Shown: positions 15,865-25,012, counted from the first letter of the stretch. The stretch is 64,000 nt of DNA from Ruminococcus sp. (GCA_020861185.1 JAJBSV010000009.1:141077-205076), one strand, 5' to 3'. Translations and numbers: made by a program. The notes: generated by a model from the sequence alone, not told the origin.

Positions 15865-16589
15865 ATATCACCGTACAACTGCATATACAGCCCTTCAAGG
15901 GTTTTCTCGCCGTCTTTGACCTGAGCCGTCAGCTCGTCCACCGTTCCACTGTCGATGAGTTCGCCCGACTTCAAGAGCAGAATGCAGTCGGCTATGGTCT
16001 CGATGTCCGAGACTATGTGGGTCGAAATGATGACAATCATGTCTTTCGAGAGCGAGGAGATAAGATTTCTCGTTAAGACCCTCTGCTTCGGGTCGAGACC
16101 GGCTGTCGGCTCATCCAAGATAAGAAGATGCGGGCTTCCGAGAAGCGGCTGGGCAATCAGCGCACGCTGTTTCATTCCGCCGGAAAAGCCGCCTATTTTC
16201 TTGTTTGCGACATCCGAAAGCTCGACAAGTCGAAGAACCCTTGCGATTTTGCCGTCAATCTCTGACTTTTCGATTCCCTTGAGTGCCGCTATGTAGCCCA
16301 TGAAGCGTTTCAGGGTGAACGATGGGTACAGCTCCTGCTGTTGCGGCATGAAGCCAATTTCGGAACGATATTTCGAGCCGAGGTCACGGATATTTTCGCC
16401 GTTCCAGAGAATTGTTGAACCTTTGTCGGGGTCAAGATTCTGGGTCAGGATGTTCATGAGTGTTGACTTCCCTGCCCCATTCGGTCCAAGAAGACCATAG
16501 ATGCCGTCGGAGAAGTCGAAGGAGAAGTCATTCAGCGCGTGCTTGGTGCCGTAGTGCTTGCCTAAGGTTGAGATTTTAAGGGTGTTCAT
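15861..16589 (-). CDS. ABC transporter ATP-binding protein
   Basis: A 242-residue ATPase with Walker A GLLGPNGAGKSTLMN, Q-loop region FMPQQQEL, signature FSGGMKQRALIAQPLLG, Walker B LLILDEPTAGLD and the H-loop in IISTHIV. It belongs to the NatA/BcrA-like class that pairs with ABC-2 permeases. The start at 16589 (MNTLKI) follows GGAAGGA and overlaps the upstream lipoprotein stop by ATGA, so it is translationally coupled to it. This links the lipoproteins to the transporter. Confidence 0.93.
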   Translation of the reverse strand: MNTLKISTLGKHYGTKHALNDFSFDFSDGIYGLLGPNGAGKSTLMNILTQNLDPDKGSTILWNGENIRDLGSKYRSEIGFMPQQQELYPSFTLKRFMGYIAALKGIEKSEIDGKIARVLRLVELSDVANKKIGGFSGGMKQRALIAQPLLGSPHLLILDEPTAGLDPKQRVLTRNLISSLSKDMIVIISTHIVSDIETIADCILLLKSGELIDSGTVDELTAQVKDGEKTLEGLYMQLYGDM

Positions 16590-19228
16590 TGCTGTGATTC
16601 CTTCCATTCTGCATATTGGCGGTTTGCTTCGGCGATTATGTCGTTTATGCCGGCTTCTTCAAGCGTTTCACGATATTCGGTCAGATATTCTTCAAAGGTA
16701 AGGTTGCTGTAATTAAACATATTCTTTCCGTAAACACATGTCACCGCTCGAACTTCTATACATTGCTGATAAACTTCTGAATCGTCAAAAACAAAATCGA
16801 AGTCTTCACTGACATAAGCGTTTTCGAGCGATTCAAGATAGGTCTCGCTGATATATGAGGATTCATCATATGTTGGAATACACAGAAGCAGGTTTGCAAA
16901 CTGCTCATAGGCAGTCTGGTAGTGTGTATCCGGCTCGATTTTGCCGTTATCGAGGATATAATCTTCATAATCTGCATAACACATTCGGTTGTTCAGTTCC
17001 TCGTCGGTGAGCATTGTCGCTATGAAATCAAACGCCATATCCTGATTTTTGCTTGTACTGCTTACACCAACAGCATTGCTGTTTCTTGTCAGTGAAACGC
17101 TGTCATCATAAACGACATAAACGGGAATATATACTCTGTTGCGATCCGAATCAGTGCCAAACGGAAGATCGAATATATCTCCATTGTCTGCGGGAAGATA
17201 CACGGTGTTCTCAAAAGCGAAGAAAGAGTTGAAAAACGAATACTCTCTCACATATCCTTCGAGATTCAGGCTGTACATCATTTCAAGATAGCTGACAAAT
17301 TTCTCATTATCCAGCCAGCTCTTTGCAGTCTTCTCTTCCTCATCCCAATATACTCCCGTTGTCAACACCTGAGAATCAACATAGTATGATGTCTGGTAAT
17401 TCGAGTAAGTCATGATAGGCGTTACGCTTGATTCTTCCGAAGCTATTTGCTCAAGTATATCCATCTGCTCAGTGAGCGGTTTTTCAAGGTCATAGCCGTA
17501 CTTATCTACCAGCTCAGCGTTCAAGTACAGGCATTTCTGATAGCTTAATGAGCCATTGCAGTTTATCCCGTATATCGTTCCGTTGTACCTGAGTGAAGTC
17601 CACAGATTTTCAGGCATCATAGAGTAAAGAGTCTGACCGACTTCAGTGTTTTCAAGATAATCATCGAGTGGCAAAAGCAAATCGTCACGAATACAGTAGT
17701 AGTATTTATCTGTACTGATAATATCAATCTGTTCCCCACTGTCAACCAGAGCTTTCAGACTGCTATAGTAATCGACAGAGCCGTAGTTACTCAGATAGTA
17801 ATCGCTGTAGATGACATTCAGGTCTATGGTTTCAATAAATATTACATAGTCCTTGCCGATACTATCTAGGTATTCGTTTACTGCGTTTTGAATATTAACG
17901 CTATAAGAGTTTCCTATCATCGCCACGACAAGTACTGTCTTTTCTGGGTACTCCGCCTGAAGTTCCTCTTTGGTCATGCCATAGGACTGAGGATAAAAGG
18001 ATATGTCTGTATGGCGGTTTCCGTCTTCGTCTGTATATGTTTCCTGAACCTCGATTTCTCCGTCCTCATTTATCCACGAAGTGATATAGTATTCGTCTTC
18101 ACTTTCGGGAGCGGTTGTGACAGCGGTAGTTGTAGCTGCTATCGCGGTCTCCTCCCCTGTGAGCTCATCCTCCGCAATCTTCACATAGCAATAATCACCG
18201 TCAAGATACTTCATCACAAAGCCATCGTCGGCATGGTAAACAACCGAATATGAGTAGTTGTCATCGAGATTAAGGCTGTACTGCTTCCCGGTAGAGATTT
18301 CAATTGCGATTTTAGACGATGTGTCGAAGATATAACCACCACAGACTTCATAGGAGCCGGAGCCGACTTCTATCTCTTCACCGTTCGGGGTGAGGATGAA
18401 TTTGCCGGTGTCACCGTTCAGAATAAGATAGCCGTTTGACCATTCGGAGATATTTACTATGTCGCTTTCACGGAACTCGCCGGTCTCGATGTTATACATA
18501 TAGTAGTCGTAGTTATACCAGTCGGTGTTCTTATAGTCGTCCTGCATGATGTCCTCTATTGTCGGCTCGTCGCCTTTCAGATAGCTATATTGAAGATAGA
18601 TTTTGCCGTTATATTCGCCATAAACCCAGTCTTTGCCACCATCATATGAGCCTATCTTCGCTATTTCGCTATACTCGCCGGAAGAAATGGAGTAACTGCT
18701 GAAATATATCGTCCTCTGATTGGTGCTTGTGCCGTAAGCATCATAAACGCTTTCTTCGGAACAGAAATAGATTGTGTCGCCGGTCAGGACGATTCTTTCA
18801 TAGACGTTTACTGTCCTGTCGGAGACTGTTCTGAGCTTCACGCGTGAAGTTCCGTCGGTCTCTGCGCTGTAAATCGAGAAGTAATTTTCATAGCCGTCAT
18901 CGCCCATTGAAACGCCGGTCACGAAATAGTAGAGTTTGCCCTCATATAAAAACGGGTGGTTGTACATTCCAAAAGATGGACAAGTGTCCGAATCGGTATG
19001 GGTGCAGTTAGGATAAGGGCAGACGATGACCGACACCATACTCTCAAAATCCAAAAAGTGAAGCCTTGACAAGGAGTCGACAAACAGCTCCCCGCCCTCG
19101 CCGACATCCGTATACTGGCTGATGACCCGTGAAGTAGATTCGGTTTCATCTGTGCCGCTATCTCCGCAAGAAGTGAACACAGATAAGCAAAGCGTGATTG
19201 CAAAAATTACTGATAACAGCTTTTTCAT
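16586..19228 (-). CDS. Fused lipoprotein: beta-propeller-like domain plus solute-binding-like domain
   Basis: An 880-residue lipoprotein (signal peptide with lipobox FTSC). Residues about 25-360 resemble DUF5050-like propellers, with repeated KLYYF/KIYL strands and the motif C-x2-PNC-x-H-x-D-x-D-x-C near 70-83. A Thr/Ala-rich linker (about 362-379) leads to an extracellular solute-binding-like domain (about 380-880). The front half is paralogous to the gene at 20853 and the back half to the one at 19225, so this is a fusion of what are separate genes next door. ATGA overlaps link it to both neighbours. Ligand unknown. Confidence 0.8.
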   Translation of the reverse strand: MKKLLSVIFAITLCLSVFTSCGDSGTDETESTSRVISQYTDVGEGGELFVDSLSRLHFLDFESMVSVIVCPYPNCTHTDSDTCPSFGMYNHPFLYEGKLYYFVTGVSMGDDGYENYFSIYSAETDGTSRVKLRTVSDRTVNVYERIVLTGDTIYFCSEESVYDAYGTSTNQRTIYFSSYSISSGEYSEIAKIGSYDGGKDWVYGEYNGKIYLQYSYLKGDEPTIEDIMQDDYKNTDWYNYDYYMYNIETGEFRESDIVNISEWSNGYLILNGDTGKFILTPNGEEIEVGSGSYEVCGGYIFDTSSKIAIEISTGKQYSLNLDDNYSYSVVYHADDGFVMKYLDGDYCYVKIAEDELTGEETAIAATTTAVTTAPESEDEYYITSWINEDGEIEVQETYTDEDGNRHTDISFYPQSYGMTKEELQAEYPEKTVLVVAMIGNSYSVNIQNAVNEYLDSIGKDYVIFIETIDLNVIYSDYYLSNYGSVDYYSSLKALVDSGEQIDIISTDKYYYCIRDDLLLPLDDYLENTEVGQTLYSMMPENLWTSLRYNGTIYGINCNGSLSYQKCLYLNAELVDKYGYDLEKPLTEQMDILEQIASEESSVTPIMTYSNYQTSYYVDSQVLTTGVYWDEEEKTAKSWLDNEKFVSYLEMMYSLNLEGYVREYSFFNSFFAFENTVYLPADNGDIFDLPFGTDSDRNRVYIPVYVVYDDSVSLTRNSNAVGVSSTSKNQDMAFDFIATMLTDEELNNRMCYADYEDYILDNGKIEPDTHYQTAYEQFANLLLCIPTYDESSYISETYLESLENAYVSEDFDFVFDDSEVYQQCIEVRAVTCVYGKNMFNYSNLTFEEYLTEYRETLEEAGINDIIAEANRQYAEWKESQQ

Positions 19229-20856
19229 GATTGGCTCTCCTTCCATTCGGCGTATTGCTTGTTTGCCTCGGCAATTATGTCTTCTATGCCGGCTTCTTCT
19301 AAAAGCGCACGGAAATCAGAAAGATACTCGTCAAAATCGGTATATTCCGTGAGGCGGTTGTATGTCATCTCGCCCATCACGCCGAGGACATCCAAACACT
19401 GCTGATATACTTCGCTGTCGTCAAACACAAAGTCGAAGTCTTCATTGACATATGCTTCTTCGAGGGATGTCTTGTATACTTCGGCGATATTGGATGCTTG
19501 TCGGGTTGCAGGAATGTTCAGCAAAAGATTTGCAAACTGTTCATATGAGAAGTAGTATGAGTAGCTGCTGATTCTCCCGTCGCTGTACATTTCCGATTCA
19601 TAATCGGCATAACACATACGCTTATTGAGTTCCCCGTCTGTGAGCATGGTTGCGATGAAATCAAATGCCATGTCCTGATTTTCACTGGTGTTGCTTACTC
19701 CAAGAGCATAGCAGAAGGTCATATTTCTTGTGAGGACCGGCTGTGAATCATCATACACAGCATATACCTGCTTATAAATGGGTTCTCCGGTTTCGATGTC
19801 GGTATCTGCCCAGTGGTTGAAAAGCTCGCCACTTTCCGGCGGATACTCTACTATACAATCAAGGGCAAAGTATGATTCGGTATATGCTGTTGTCAACAAG
19901 TCTTCATTATAGAGGGTAAACGCCGTCTTCAAAGTGGAGATAAAGTCTTCATCATCAAGCCGGCTTATTGCGGTTTTGTTTTCTGAGTCCCAATATACTC
20001 CCGAAGTCAGTTCGGTTTTGTCGTAACTGGTATCAACAAGCAGTGACGAAAATCCCGAATAAACGGCTGTGCTCACTCTTTCTCCCTGAATAGTCTCAAG
20101 CAAATCAAACTGTTCTGTGAATGATTTTGAAAAGTCATAGCCGTATTCATCCGCCAATGCGGCATCTATATAATATAGATGAGTGGACTTTATGGAGCCG
20201 TTGCAGTTGATTCCATAGATGGTGCCGTTATACCTGTATGCCTTCCAAAGGTTCTCTGGCATCATCGAATAGAGAGTCTGCCCGACCTCGGTATCTTCAA
20301 GATAATCATCAAGAGGCAGGAGCAAATCATCTCTTATGGCGTAATAATAATTTGCGGTGCTGATGATGTCAATCTGTGTCCCGCTGTCAACCTTCTCTTT
20401 CAAGCCGCTGTACCAATCGGCAAGCCCGACATTCGAGCAGTAATCGCTGTAGACTGCATTGGTTTCAGTGAACTCGAAGCATATGACATAATCCTTGCCG
20501 AGATCATTCAGATATTCGTTGACCGCTTCGGTTATATAGCAATATCTGTTACTTCCTATGCATGCAACGACAAGAACCGTCTTGTCCGGGTATGCCGCCT
20601 GAATCTCCTCATATGTCTGGATGTCCGGCGACTTTGAGTATTGCATGGTGCTTCCGTCTTCAAATTCTTCGTAGTACTGAATATACCCGTCATCATCCAT
20701 CCACGAGGTGATATAATACTCGTGAGTCGTGGCTTCGGTGGCGGTTGTGGCTGTAGTCGTAGCCGCCGTTGTGGTTTCGCTTTCCTGCAAGGTTTCGCTT
20801 CCGCAACCGCAAAGCATAATTACAAACACCAGAACCAATACAAATAATCTCTTCAT
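19225..20856 (-). CDS. Solute-binding-protein-like lipoprotein
   Basis: A 543-residue lipoprotein: signal peptide with lipobox MLCGC (Cys18), Thr/Ala-rich linker (about 25-45), then a family-1-type extracellular solute-binding fold. Segments such as LPLDDYLEDTEVGQTLYSMM, YNGTIYGINCNG and NQDMAFDFIATMLTD are nearly identical to the C-terminal half of the fused lipoprotein. It overlaps both neighbouring genes by ATGA. Classical importers with such binding proteins have MalFG-like permeases; none is present here. Confidence 0.82.
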   Translation of the reverse strand: MKRLFVLVLVFVIMLCGCGSETLQESETTTAATTTATTATEATTHEYYITSWMDDDGYIQYYEEFEDGSTMQYSKSPDIQTYEEIQAAYPDKTVLVVACIGSNRYCYITEAVNEYLNDLGKDYVICFEFTETNAVYSDYCSNVGLADWYSGLKEKVDSGTQIDIISTANYYYAIRDDLLLPLDDYLEDTEVGQTLYSMMPENLWKAYRYNGTIYGINCNGSIKSTHLYYIDAALADEYGYDFSKSFTEQFDLLETIQGERVSTAVYSGFSSLLVDTSYDKTELTSGVYWDSENKTAISRLDDEDFISTLKTAFTLYNEDLLTTAYTESYFALDCIVEYPPESGELFNHWADTDIETGEPIYKQVYAVYDDSQPVLTRNMTFCYALGVSNTSENQDMAFDFIATMLTDGELNKRMCYADYESEMYSDGRISSYSYYFSYEQFANLLLNIPATRQASNIAEVYKTSLEEAYVNEDFDFVFDDSEVYQQCLDVLGVMGEMTYNRLTEYTDFDEYLSDFRALLEEAGIEDIIAEANKQYAEWKESQS

Positions 20857-21974
20857 ACTATCTCGTCTCCTATAAGCTCATCCTCGGCAATCTTCATATA
20901 CCCATCATCTCGCCTGATGATATAGCTCCCGTCAAGATACCAGACAACCCAGCCGTCATAGTCGCTGACGCTGTACCTCTTGCCGGTTTTGAGGTTGATG
21001 CACTCACGGTCAGTGCCGCCGGAGAAAAGCATATCGTTCACCACGCTATAGGTTGACATTCCAAGCGGGGTGAAGTTTTCGTAAATGCTCTCGTTGCCTT
21101 TGGAGTCGAAAACGGTCACGGTGGTGCCGGAAATAGCGATGAAGTAGTCGCTGTCCACAACGAAGTTGTCATAGCTGTCGTCGGAGCCGGGCATATCCCA
21201 GTCTACAAAGCTCTCCGAGGCGATGTCATAGCAACAGTAGTGATTCTCATAAAGAGCCGTGAACTCATCCCAGTGCTCCGTCATATAGTCGAAGTCTTCC
21301 CATTTCTCATCCCAAGGCTCATCAAGGGCGTTCTCGGTCAGGTAGATCTTGCCGTTATATTCGCCGTAGATCGTCGCTCCGCCGTCATAGCCGGAGTCGA
21401 GCTCTCCCAAGCAATAAAAGCTCTCGGTGGAATAGTCAAACCGATAGAGATAAAAAGTCTCGTTGCCTGTGGCGATGAAGTTGACTGCGTCAAATTCCGA
21501 CTCCGTGCCGACAAAATAGAGGCTGGTCCCGACCAGAAGCGCCTTTTCCGAATGGTAAAGCTCGATATTCTCAGCAGTCGTTACTTTGCGGCGGTTGGAG
21601 CCGTCGATGGAAGCGGAATAGGCGACAAGATTATTCTGCGGCAAGCCGTCGCTGTTCGTAATGGTCTCCTGTACGAAATAATAGAGACCGCCGTCAACCG
21701 CCACAGGGTGGTTGACAATGCCGAAGGCTGTGCATTCGTCCGGGTCATTATGAAGACAGTTCGGCTTTGAGCAGATATAGGTGTAAGCCATGGTTGTGAA
21801 GTCGATATACATAAGTCTCTCGCCGTCCTCGTAAAACTCACCGTTGTTATACAGATTCGAGAAGACATAAACCGCCGACGACTCCTCATATCCGTCAAGA
21901 GTCTCCGTTGTAACCCTGCTCCCGCAGGACGTAAGCATCAGCACTGCCAATAATACCGCTAAAATTTTAATCAT
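20853..21974 (-). CDS. Beta-propeller-like lipoprotein (DUF5050-like)
   Basis: A 373-residue lipoprotein (lipobox LTSC, Cys17) made of repeated strands such as GGLYYFVQE and GKIYLTE. It carries the motif C-x2-PNC-x-H-x-D-x-D-x-C (Cys68, 73, 81), with the same spacing as in the fused protein. Its last residues (MKIAEDELIGDE) align to the end of the propeller part of the fusion, so the domain boundary is clear. It overlaps the solute-binding gene by ATGA and the preceding gene by 8 bp. Probably an extracellular binding or sensing module; no enzyme motif is seen. Confidence 0.8.
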   Translation of the reverse strand: MIKILAVLLAVLMLTSCGSRVTTETLDGYEESSAVYVFSNLYNNGEFYEDGERLMYIDFTTMAYTYICSKPNCLHNDPDECTAFGIVNHPVAVDGGLYYFVQETITNSDGLPQNNLVAYSASIDGSNRRKVTTAENIELYHSEKALLVGTSLYFVGTESEFDAVNFIATGNETFYLYRFDYSTESFYCLGELDSGYDGGATIYGEYNGKIYLTENALDEPWDEKWEDFDYMTEHWDEFTALYENHYCCYDIASESFVDWDMPGSDDSYDNFVVDSDYFIAISGTTVTVFDSKGNESIYENFTPLGMSTYSVVNDMLFSGGTDRECINLKTGKRYSVSDYDGWVVWYLDGSYIIRRDDGYMKIAEDELIGDEIV

Positions 21975-23637
21975 AGTTATTTGCCCTCCATTCCGAATAT
22001 TGCTTGTTTATCTCCTCTAAAAGCTCATCAATACCTGCTTCTTCAAGCTCGGATTTCAGAGAAGCGAGGTCTGCCTCGACTGATGAGTAGTACAGGTATG
22101 AGCGATTACTGGCGGCGCTTTCCACAGCCACATAAAGCTCTTCATTGCCCCTGATATCAAACGCAAAGCCTATTGCTTCGCTTTCATCGGCGGGTGAAGC
22201 TGTTTCAAGAATTTCCTTGCAAAGCTCGTTCATGTCCTGTGGCATATCCCCCGAGCTGTCGGAGTATGGCAGGCTTATAAGCGGGTTGTAGAACCTGAGC
22301 ATATCCAGCACCGGGCGAGCATCCGACACGACACCATCGACGATATTATAGTCATCGCCCTCTATGCCGTAGGTCAGAAGATTGTTCAGGTATGAATCCG
22401 TCTGGCTGAGAAGTATAAAGTCAAACGCTTGAGACTTGTATTCAGAACCCGAATAAATTCCGATTCCGCCCAGAGCCTGAGTATAGTGGTAATCGGACAT
22501 CGGCACAACCGTGTAATCCTCGGTGTTGTCTTTTGAATCAACTATCTTCTGAATGTTGGACCTTATTTCAAATCTTGCCGGGCTAATAAAAATGAAGCAG
22601 TCGTCAAGCCCAACGAAGTCGTAATTTTCGAGGACACCTGCGTTTTTCAACTCATACATCATCTCGAGATACGCTTCCAATTTCTCGCTGTATGCAAGGC
22701 TTACCGCAACGCCGTTCTCACTGTCGAAGGAAATGCCGTCCATATAAATAAAACGGTCGATACAGTATGCCGAAGAATAGCCGGCTGAAACTCCCGCACA
22801 GCCTTCAGACTTCATTACTTCTTTAACAATATCAAGCTGTTCGGTTATAGTCTTGTCAAAATCCCAACCGTATTTTTCGGCAAGTTCGGTGTTGATATAG
22901 TAATAGCAATCTGCTCTTACTCCGACTTCATACCCGCCGAAATTGTAAAGAACGCCGTTCACCCGGAATGAATCCCAATATTTTTCGGGCAGGGAGTTAT
23001 AATAAGCCATAGCTTCCTCTGAGCTTTCAAAATAGCTGTCGAGGGGTTCATAAATTCCATCGTAAATATTGCTAAAGTAAGCGTTGATAAGCCCGTTTCC
23101 CGAAGTGCATGTACAGCGTGCGAGTATATCAACCTGTTCACTCGACTCAAGCTGTTCTATATACGCATCTCTTGCATCGTCATAGTAGAGCGCGGCATTA
23201 TAGAAATCAACCGGCGAAAAGCAGATGACGTAGTCCTTGCCGAGAGAAACAAGATAATCGTTGATGGTGTCGATGGGTATGAGCCTTGTATCTTCTGCGG
23301 GATAATCATACCCGAGCCAGACCAGAACCGTCTTGTCGGGATACTTCGCCTGAATTTCGTCTGCCGATTCATAGTAATTGGGGTAGTATTTATGTCTGTA
23401 GATGTTTGTACTGTGTCCGTTTACATAGGTTTCCTCTACTATCAATACGCCGTTTTCCTCTGTCCACGAAGCGACGTAATATTCTTCTTCGCTTTCGGGA
23501 ACGGTCGTAACGGCAGTGGTCATAGCCGCCGTTGTGGTTTCGCTTTCCTGCGGGAGGTCTTCGGACTGCCTTCCGCAGGATGTGAAAATTGCCAGGCAGA
23601 GTGTGATTGTGAGAATTATGGATAGTAATCTTTTCAT
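21967..23637 (-). CDS. Solute-binding-protein-like lipoprotein, diverged paralogue
   Basis: The first gene of the operon, 556 residues from the start at 23637 (MKRLLSIILTITLCLAIF, lipobox FTSC). A Thr-rich linker is followed by a solute-binding domain related to those of the next genes (AKYPDKTVLVWLGYD, LGKDYVICFSPVD), but more diverged; the GTIYGINCNG-type segment is replaced by GVLYNFGGYE. An upstream in-frame extension of 93 codons has no ribosome site and is rejected. AAGGCGG precedes the chosen start. Confidence 0.82.
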   Translation of the reverse strand: MKRLLSIILTITLCLAIFTSCGRQSEDLPQESETTTAAMTTAVTTVPESEEEYYVASWTEENGVLIVEETYVNGHSTNIYRHKYYPNYYESADEIQAKYPDKTVLVWLGYDYPAEDTRLIPIDTINDYLVSLGKDYVICFSPVDFYNAALYYDDARDAYIEQLESSEQVDILARCTCTSGNGLINAYFSNIYDGIYEPLDSYFESSEEAMAYYNSLPEKYWDSFRVNGVLYNFGGYEVGVRADCYYYINTELAEKYGWDFDKTITEQLDIVKEVMKSEGCAGVSAGYSSAYCIDRFIYMDGISFDSENGVAVSLAYSEKLEAYLEMMYELKNAGVLENYDFVGLDDCFIFISPARFEIRSNIQKIVDSKDNTEDYTVVPMSDYHYTQALGGIGIYSGSEYKSQAFDFILLSQTDSYLNNLLTYGIEGDDYNIVDGVVSDARPVLDMLRFYNPLISLPYSDSSGDMPQDMNELCKEILETASPADESEAIGFAFDIRGNEELYVAVESAASNRSYLYYSSVEADLASLKSELEEAGIDELLEEINKQYSEWRANNYD

Positions 23638-23750
23638 GGTGAACCGCCTTTCATTTGTGCTTTCATAATAACAGACACCGATTTCGGGCGATTGGGTGCA
23701 AAATCGGTGGGGAGAAGCGAAAATTGTCTCCCCACCGACTTTAGCGGCTT

Positions 23751-23833
23751 TCACTCCGCCGATATCTCCATCAGCTCCTCCCCTTTCCACTCGATATCGA
23801 CCTGCCATTTGTTGTAGATAATTTTTGTGCCAT
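23751..23833 (-). other. Possible small frameshifted gene remnant
   Basis: GAGAGGAG sits correctly before an ATG at 23833, but that frame stops after 20 codons (23771). In the neighbouring frame the same DNA encodes a protein-like run, IIYNKWQVDIEWKGEELMEI, ending at 23751. This looks like a short decayed gene tail. The rest of the roughly 350-bp gap (23638-23987) holds only this and the terminator at 23932-23975. Confidence 0.3.
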
Positions 23834-23931
23834 TTTAATACTCCTCTCAGATAACAAGCTAATAATGTTCGCTTGCTTGATGCTTGGATTTTAGCATAGG
23901 TGAGAGAGGTTTGCAACTTTTGGTTTTGGGC

Positions 23932-23975
23932 GAAAAAAAGCCCGGCGGTGATTTGTAAAAAAACACCTGCCGGGG
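23932..23975 (-). terminator. Terminator of the DUF3791/DUF3990 operon
   Basis: On the minus strand CCCCGGCAGGTG pairs with CACCGCCGGG (one bulge), followed by CTTTTTTTCG, 13 bp after the last gene of the module. Confidence 0.85.
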
Positions 23976-23987
23976 ATATTTTATATA

Positions 23988-24197
23988 TTACTGTTTCTTG
24001 GATTTTTCCTGACAGAACAGTCCGAAGATAAACAACGCCGACTGTCCATATAAGCCCGTATCGGAATCGGACAAGGATTCCGCTGTTCTGGAAGTATAGA
24101 ACTCATCCATCGCTTCTTCTTCCGAAATGTTGTATTTCTCCGAAATCATCCGGACAACCTCCGGTATGAGTGTTGCCCTTATTGTCGCATGTGCCAT
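23988..24197 (-). CDS. Small protein of the DUF3791/DUF3990 module
   Basis: A 69-residue protein starting MAHATIRATLIPEVVRMISE, with ISEEEAMDEFYTS and a GLYGQSALFIFGLF end. Small proteins of this type accompany DUF3990 genes in clostridial genomes, to my knowledge without an assigned function. The start at 24197 has GGAGG upstream and lies 4 bp after the DUF3990 stop. Its helical, acidic composition suits a binding partner or antitoxin-like role; this is inference. Confidence 0.65.
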   Translation of the reverse strand: MAHATIRATLIPEVVRMISEKYNISEEEAMDEFYTSRTAESLSDSDTGLYGQSALFIFGLFCQEKSKKQ

Positions 24198-24201
24198 AGT
24201 T

Positions 24202-24696
24202 CTACACCTCCACAATGTAGCTTTCCACAAACGCTAATTCAGCCAGAGATGCCTCTGTGCAGAATGCTATTTGGTTGTTGATTTTTTCGAATTTCAGGCG
24301 CTCAACCGCATCCTCTTTTCGCATAATTCCCTGAACAACATAGGACACGGTCTCGCCGACATTATCATTTGCAATCTTTCCGATAACAATGTCGTATCCA
24401 TGCGTATAATTCACATTGCTCCTACATTGCACAACCATATCAAGCCAATCCAATGAAGCTTCTTTAAAAATCTTTTCTTTCAAAGTATTGCTTTCGCTCC
24501 ACTCGTATATATTTACGACAGCCTGTTCCCTTTCGCCACTGTTTCGTGACAGAATCTTTGCACGCCGAACCGCCCATCGTTCAGCTTGTTCCTTTATGTC
24601 AGTGGTGTAAAAAGCGAATCCAAAATCTCTGCCGATTTCACTCGTAACAATTTTCGGTTGCTGTATTTCCAAAGTTGTCCCGTGATACACTAACAT
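24202..24696 (-). CDS. DUF3990 protein, ADP-ribosyltransferase-like candidate toxin
   Basis: A 164-residue protein with the DUF3990 signature: LVYHGTTLEIQQPKI at the start, then GRDFGFAFYTTDIKEQAERW. The YHG-type first strand, the FYTT segment and later acidic residues resemble the ADP-ribosyltransferase fold, and this family has been proposed to belong to that clan. It overlaps the DUF3791 gene by 7 bp and precedes another small gene, so the three are one operon resembling a toxin-antitoxin unit. Activity is not demonstrated by sequence alone. Confidence 0.8.
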   Translation of the reverse strand: MLVYHGTTLEIQQPKIVTSEIGRDFGFAFYTTDIKEQAERWAVRRAKILSRNSGEREQAVVNIYEWSESNTLKEKIFKEASLDWLDMVVQCRSNVNYTHGYDIVIGKIANDNVGETVSYVVQGIMRKEDAVERLKFEKINNQIAFCTEASLAELAFVESYIVEV

Positions 24697-24893
24697 TTGC
24701 GGTCGCCTCCCAGATACTGATCGATAAGCTGCATCATATACTCCATGCTCATGCCATGAAGGTCGTCATAATCGTCGCGAAGCATGTCGAGAACCTTTTC
24801 TTTCTTGAATAACTCATACACTTTTTCACTCGGCTGATTTGTATGCTCTGCGTAATACTCAACACAGAATGATACAAACGACAATTTGCTCAT
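24690..24893 (-). CDS. DUF3791 protein
   Basis: A 67-residue helical protein, with VSFCVEYYAEHTNQPSEKVY and ELFKKEKVLDMLRDDYDDLH followed by a short acidic end, matching DUF3791, a family regularly encoded directly before DUF3990. It starts with AGGTGATCGG upstream and overlaps the next gene by 7 bp. A role as antitoxin or adaptor for the DUF3990 protein is a guess from the conserved pairing. Confidence 0.78.
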   Translation of the reverse strand: MSKLSFVSFCVEYYAEHTNQPSEKVYELFKKEKVLDMLRDDYDDLHGMSMEYMMQLIDQYLGGDRKC

Positions 24894-25012
24894 CCGATCA
24901 CCTCCAAGATAACATCATACTATTCTTATAGCTTACCACAAAACCACGCATAAATCAAGCTTTCTTTCGGCTTTCAGCTTTTTGGTTTGCAACTTTTCCG
25001 CCAAATTGTCCC

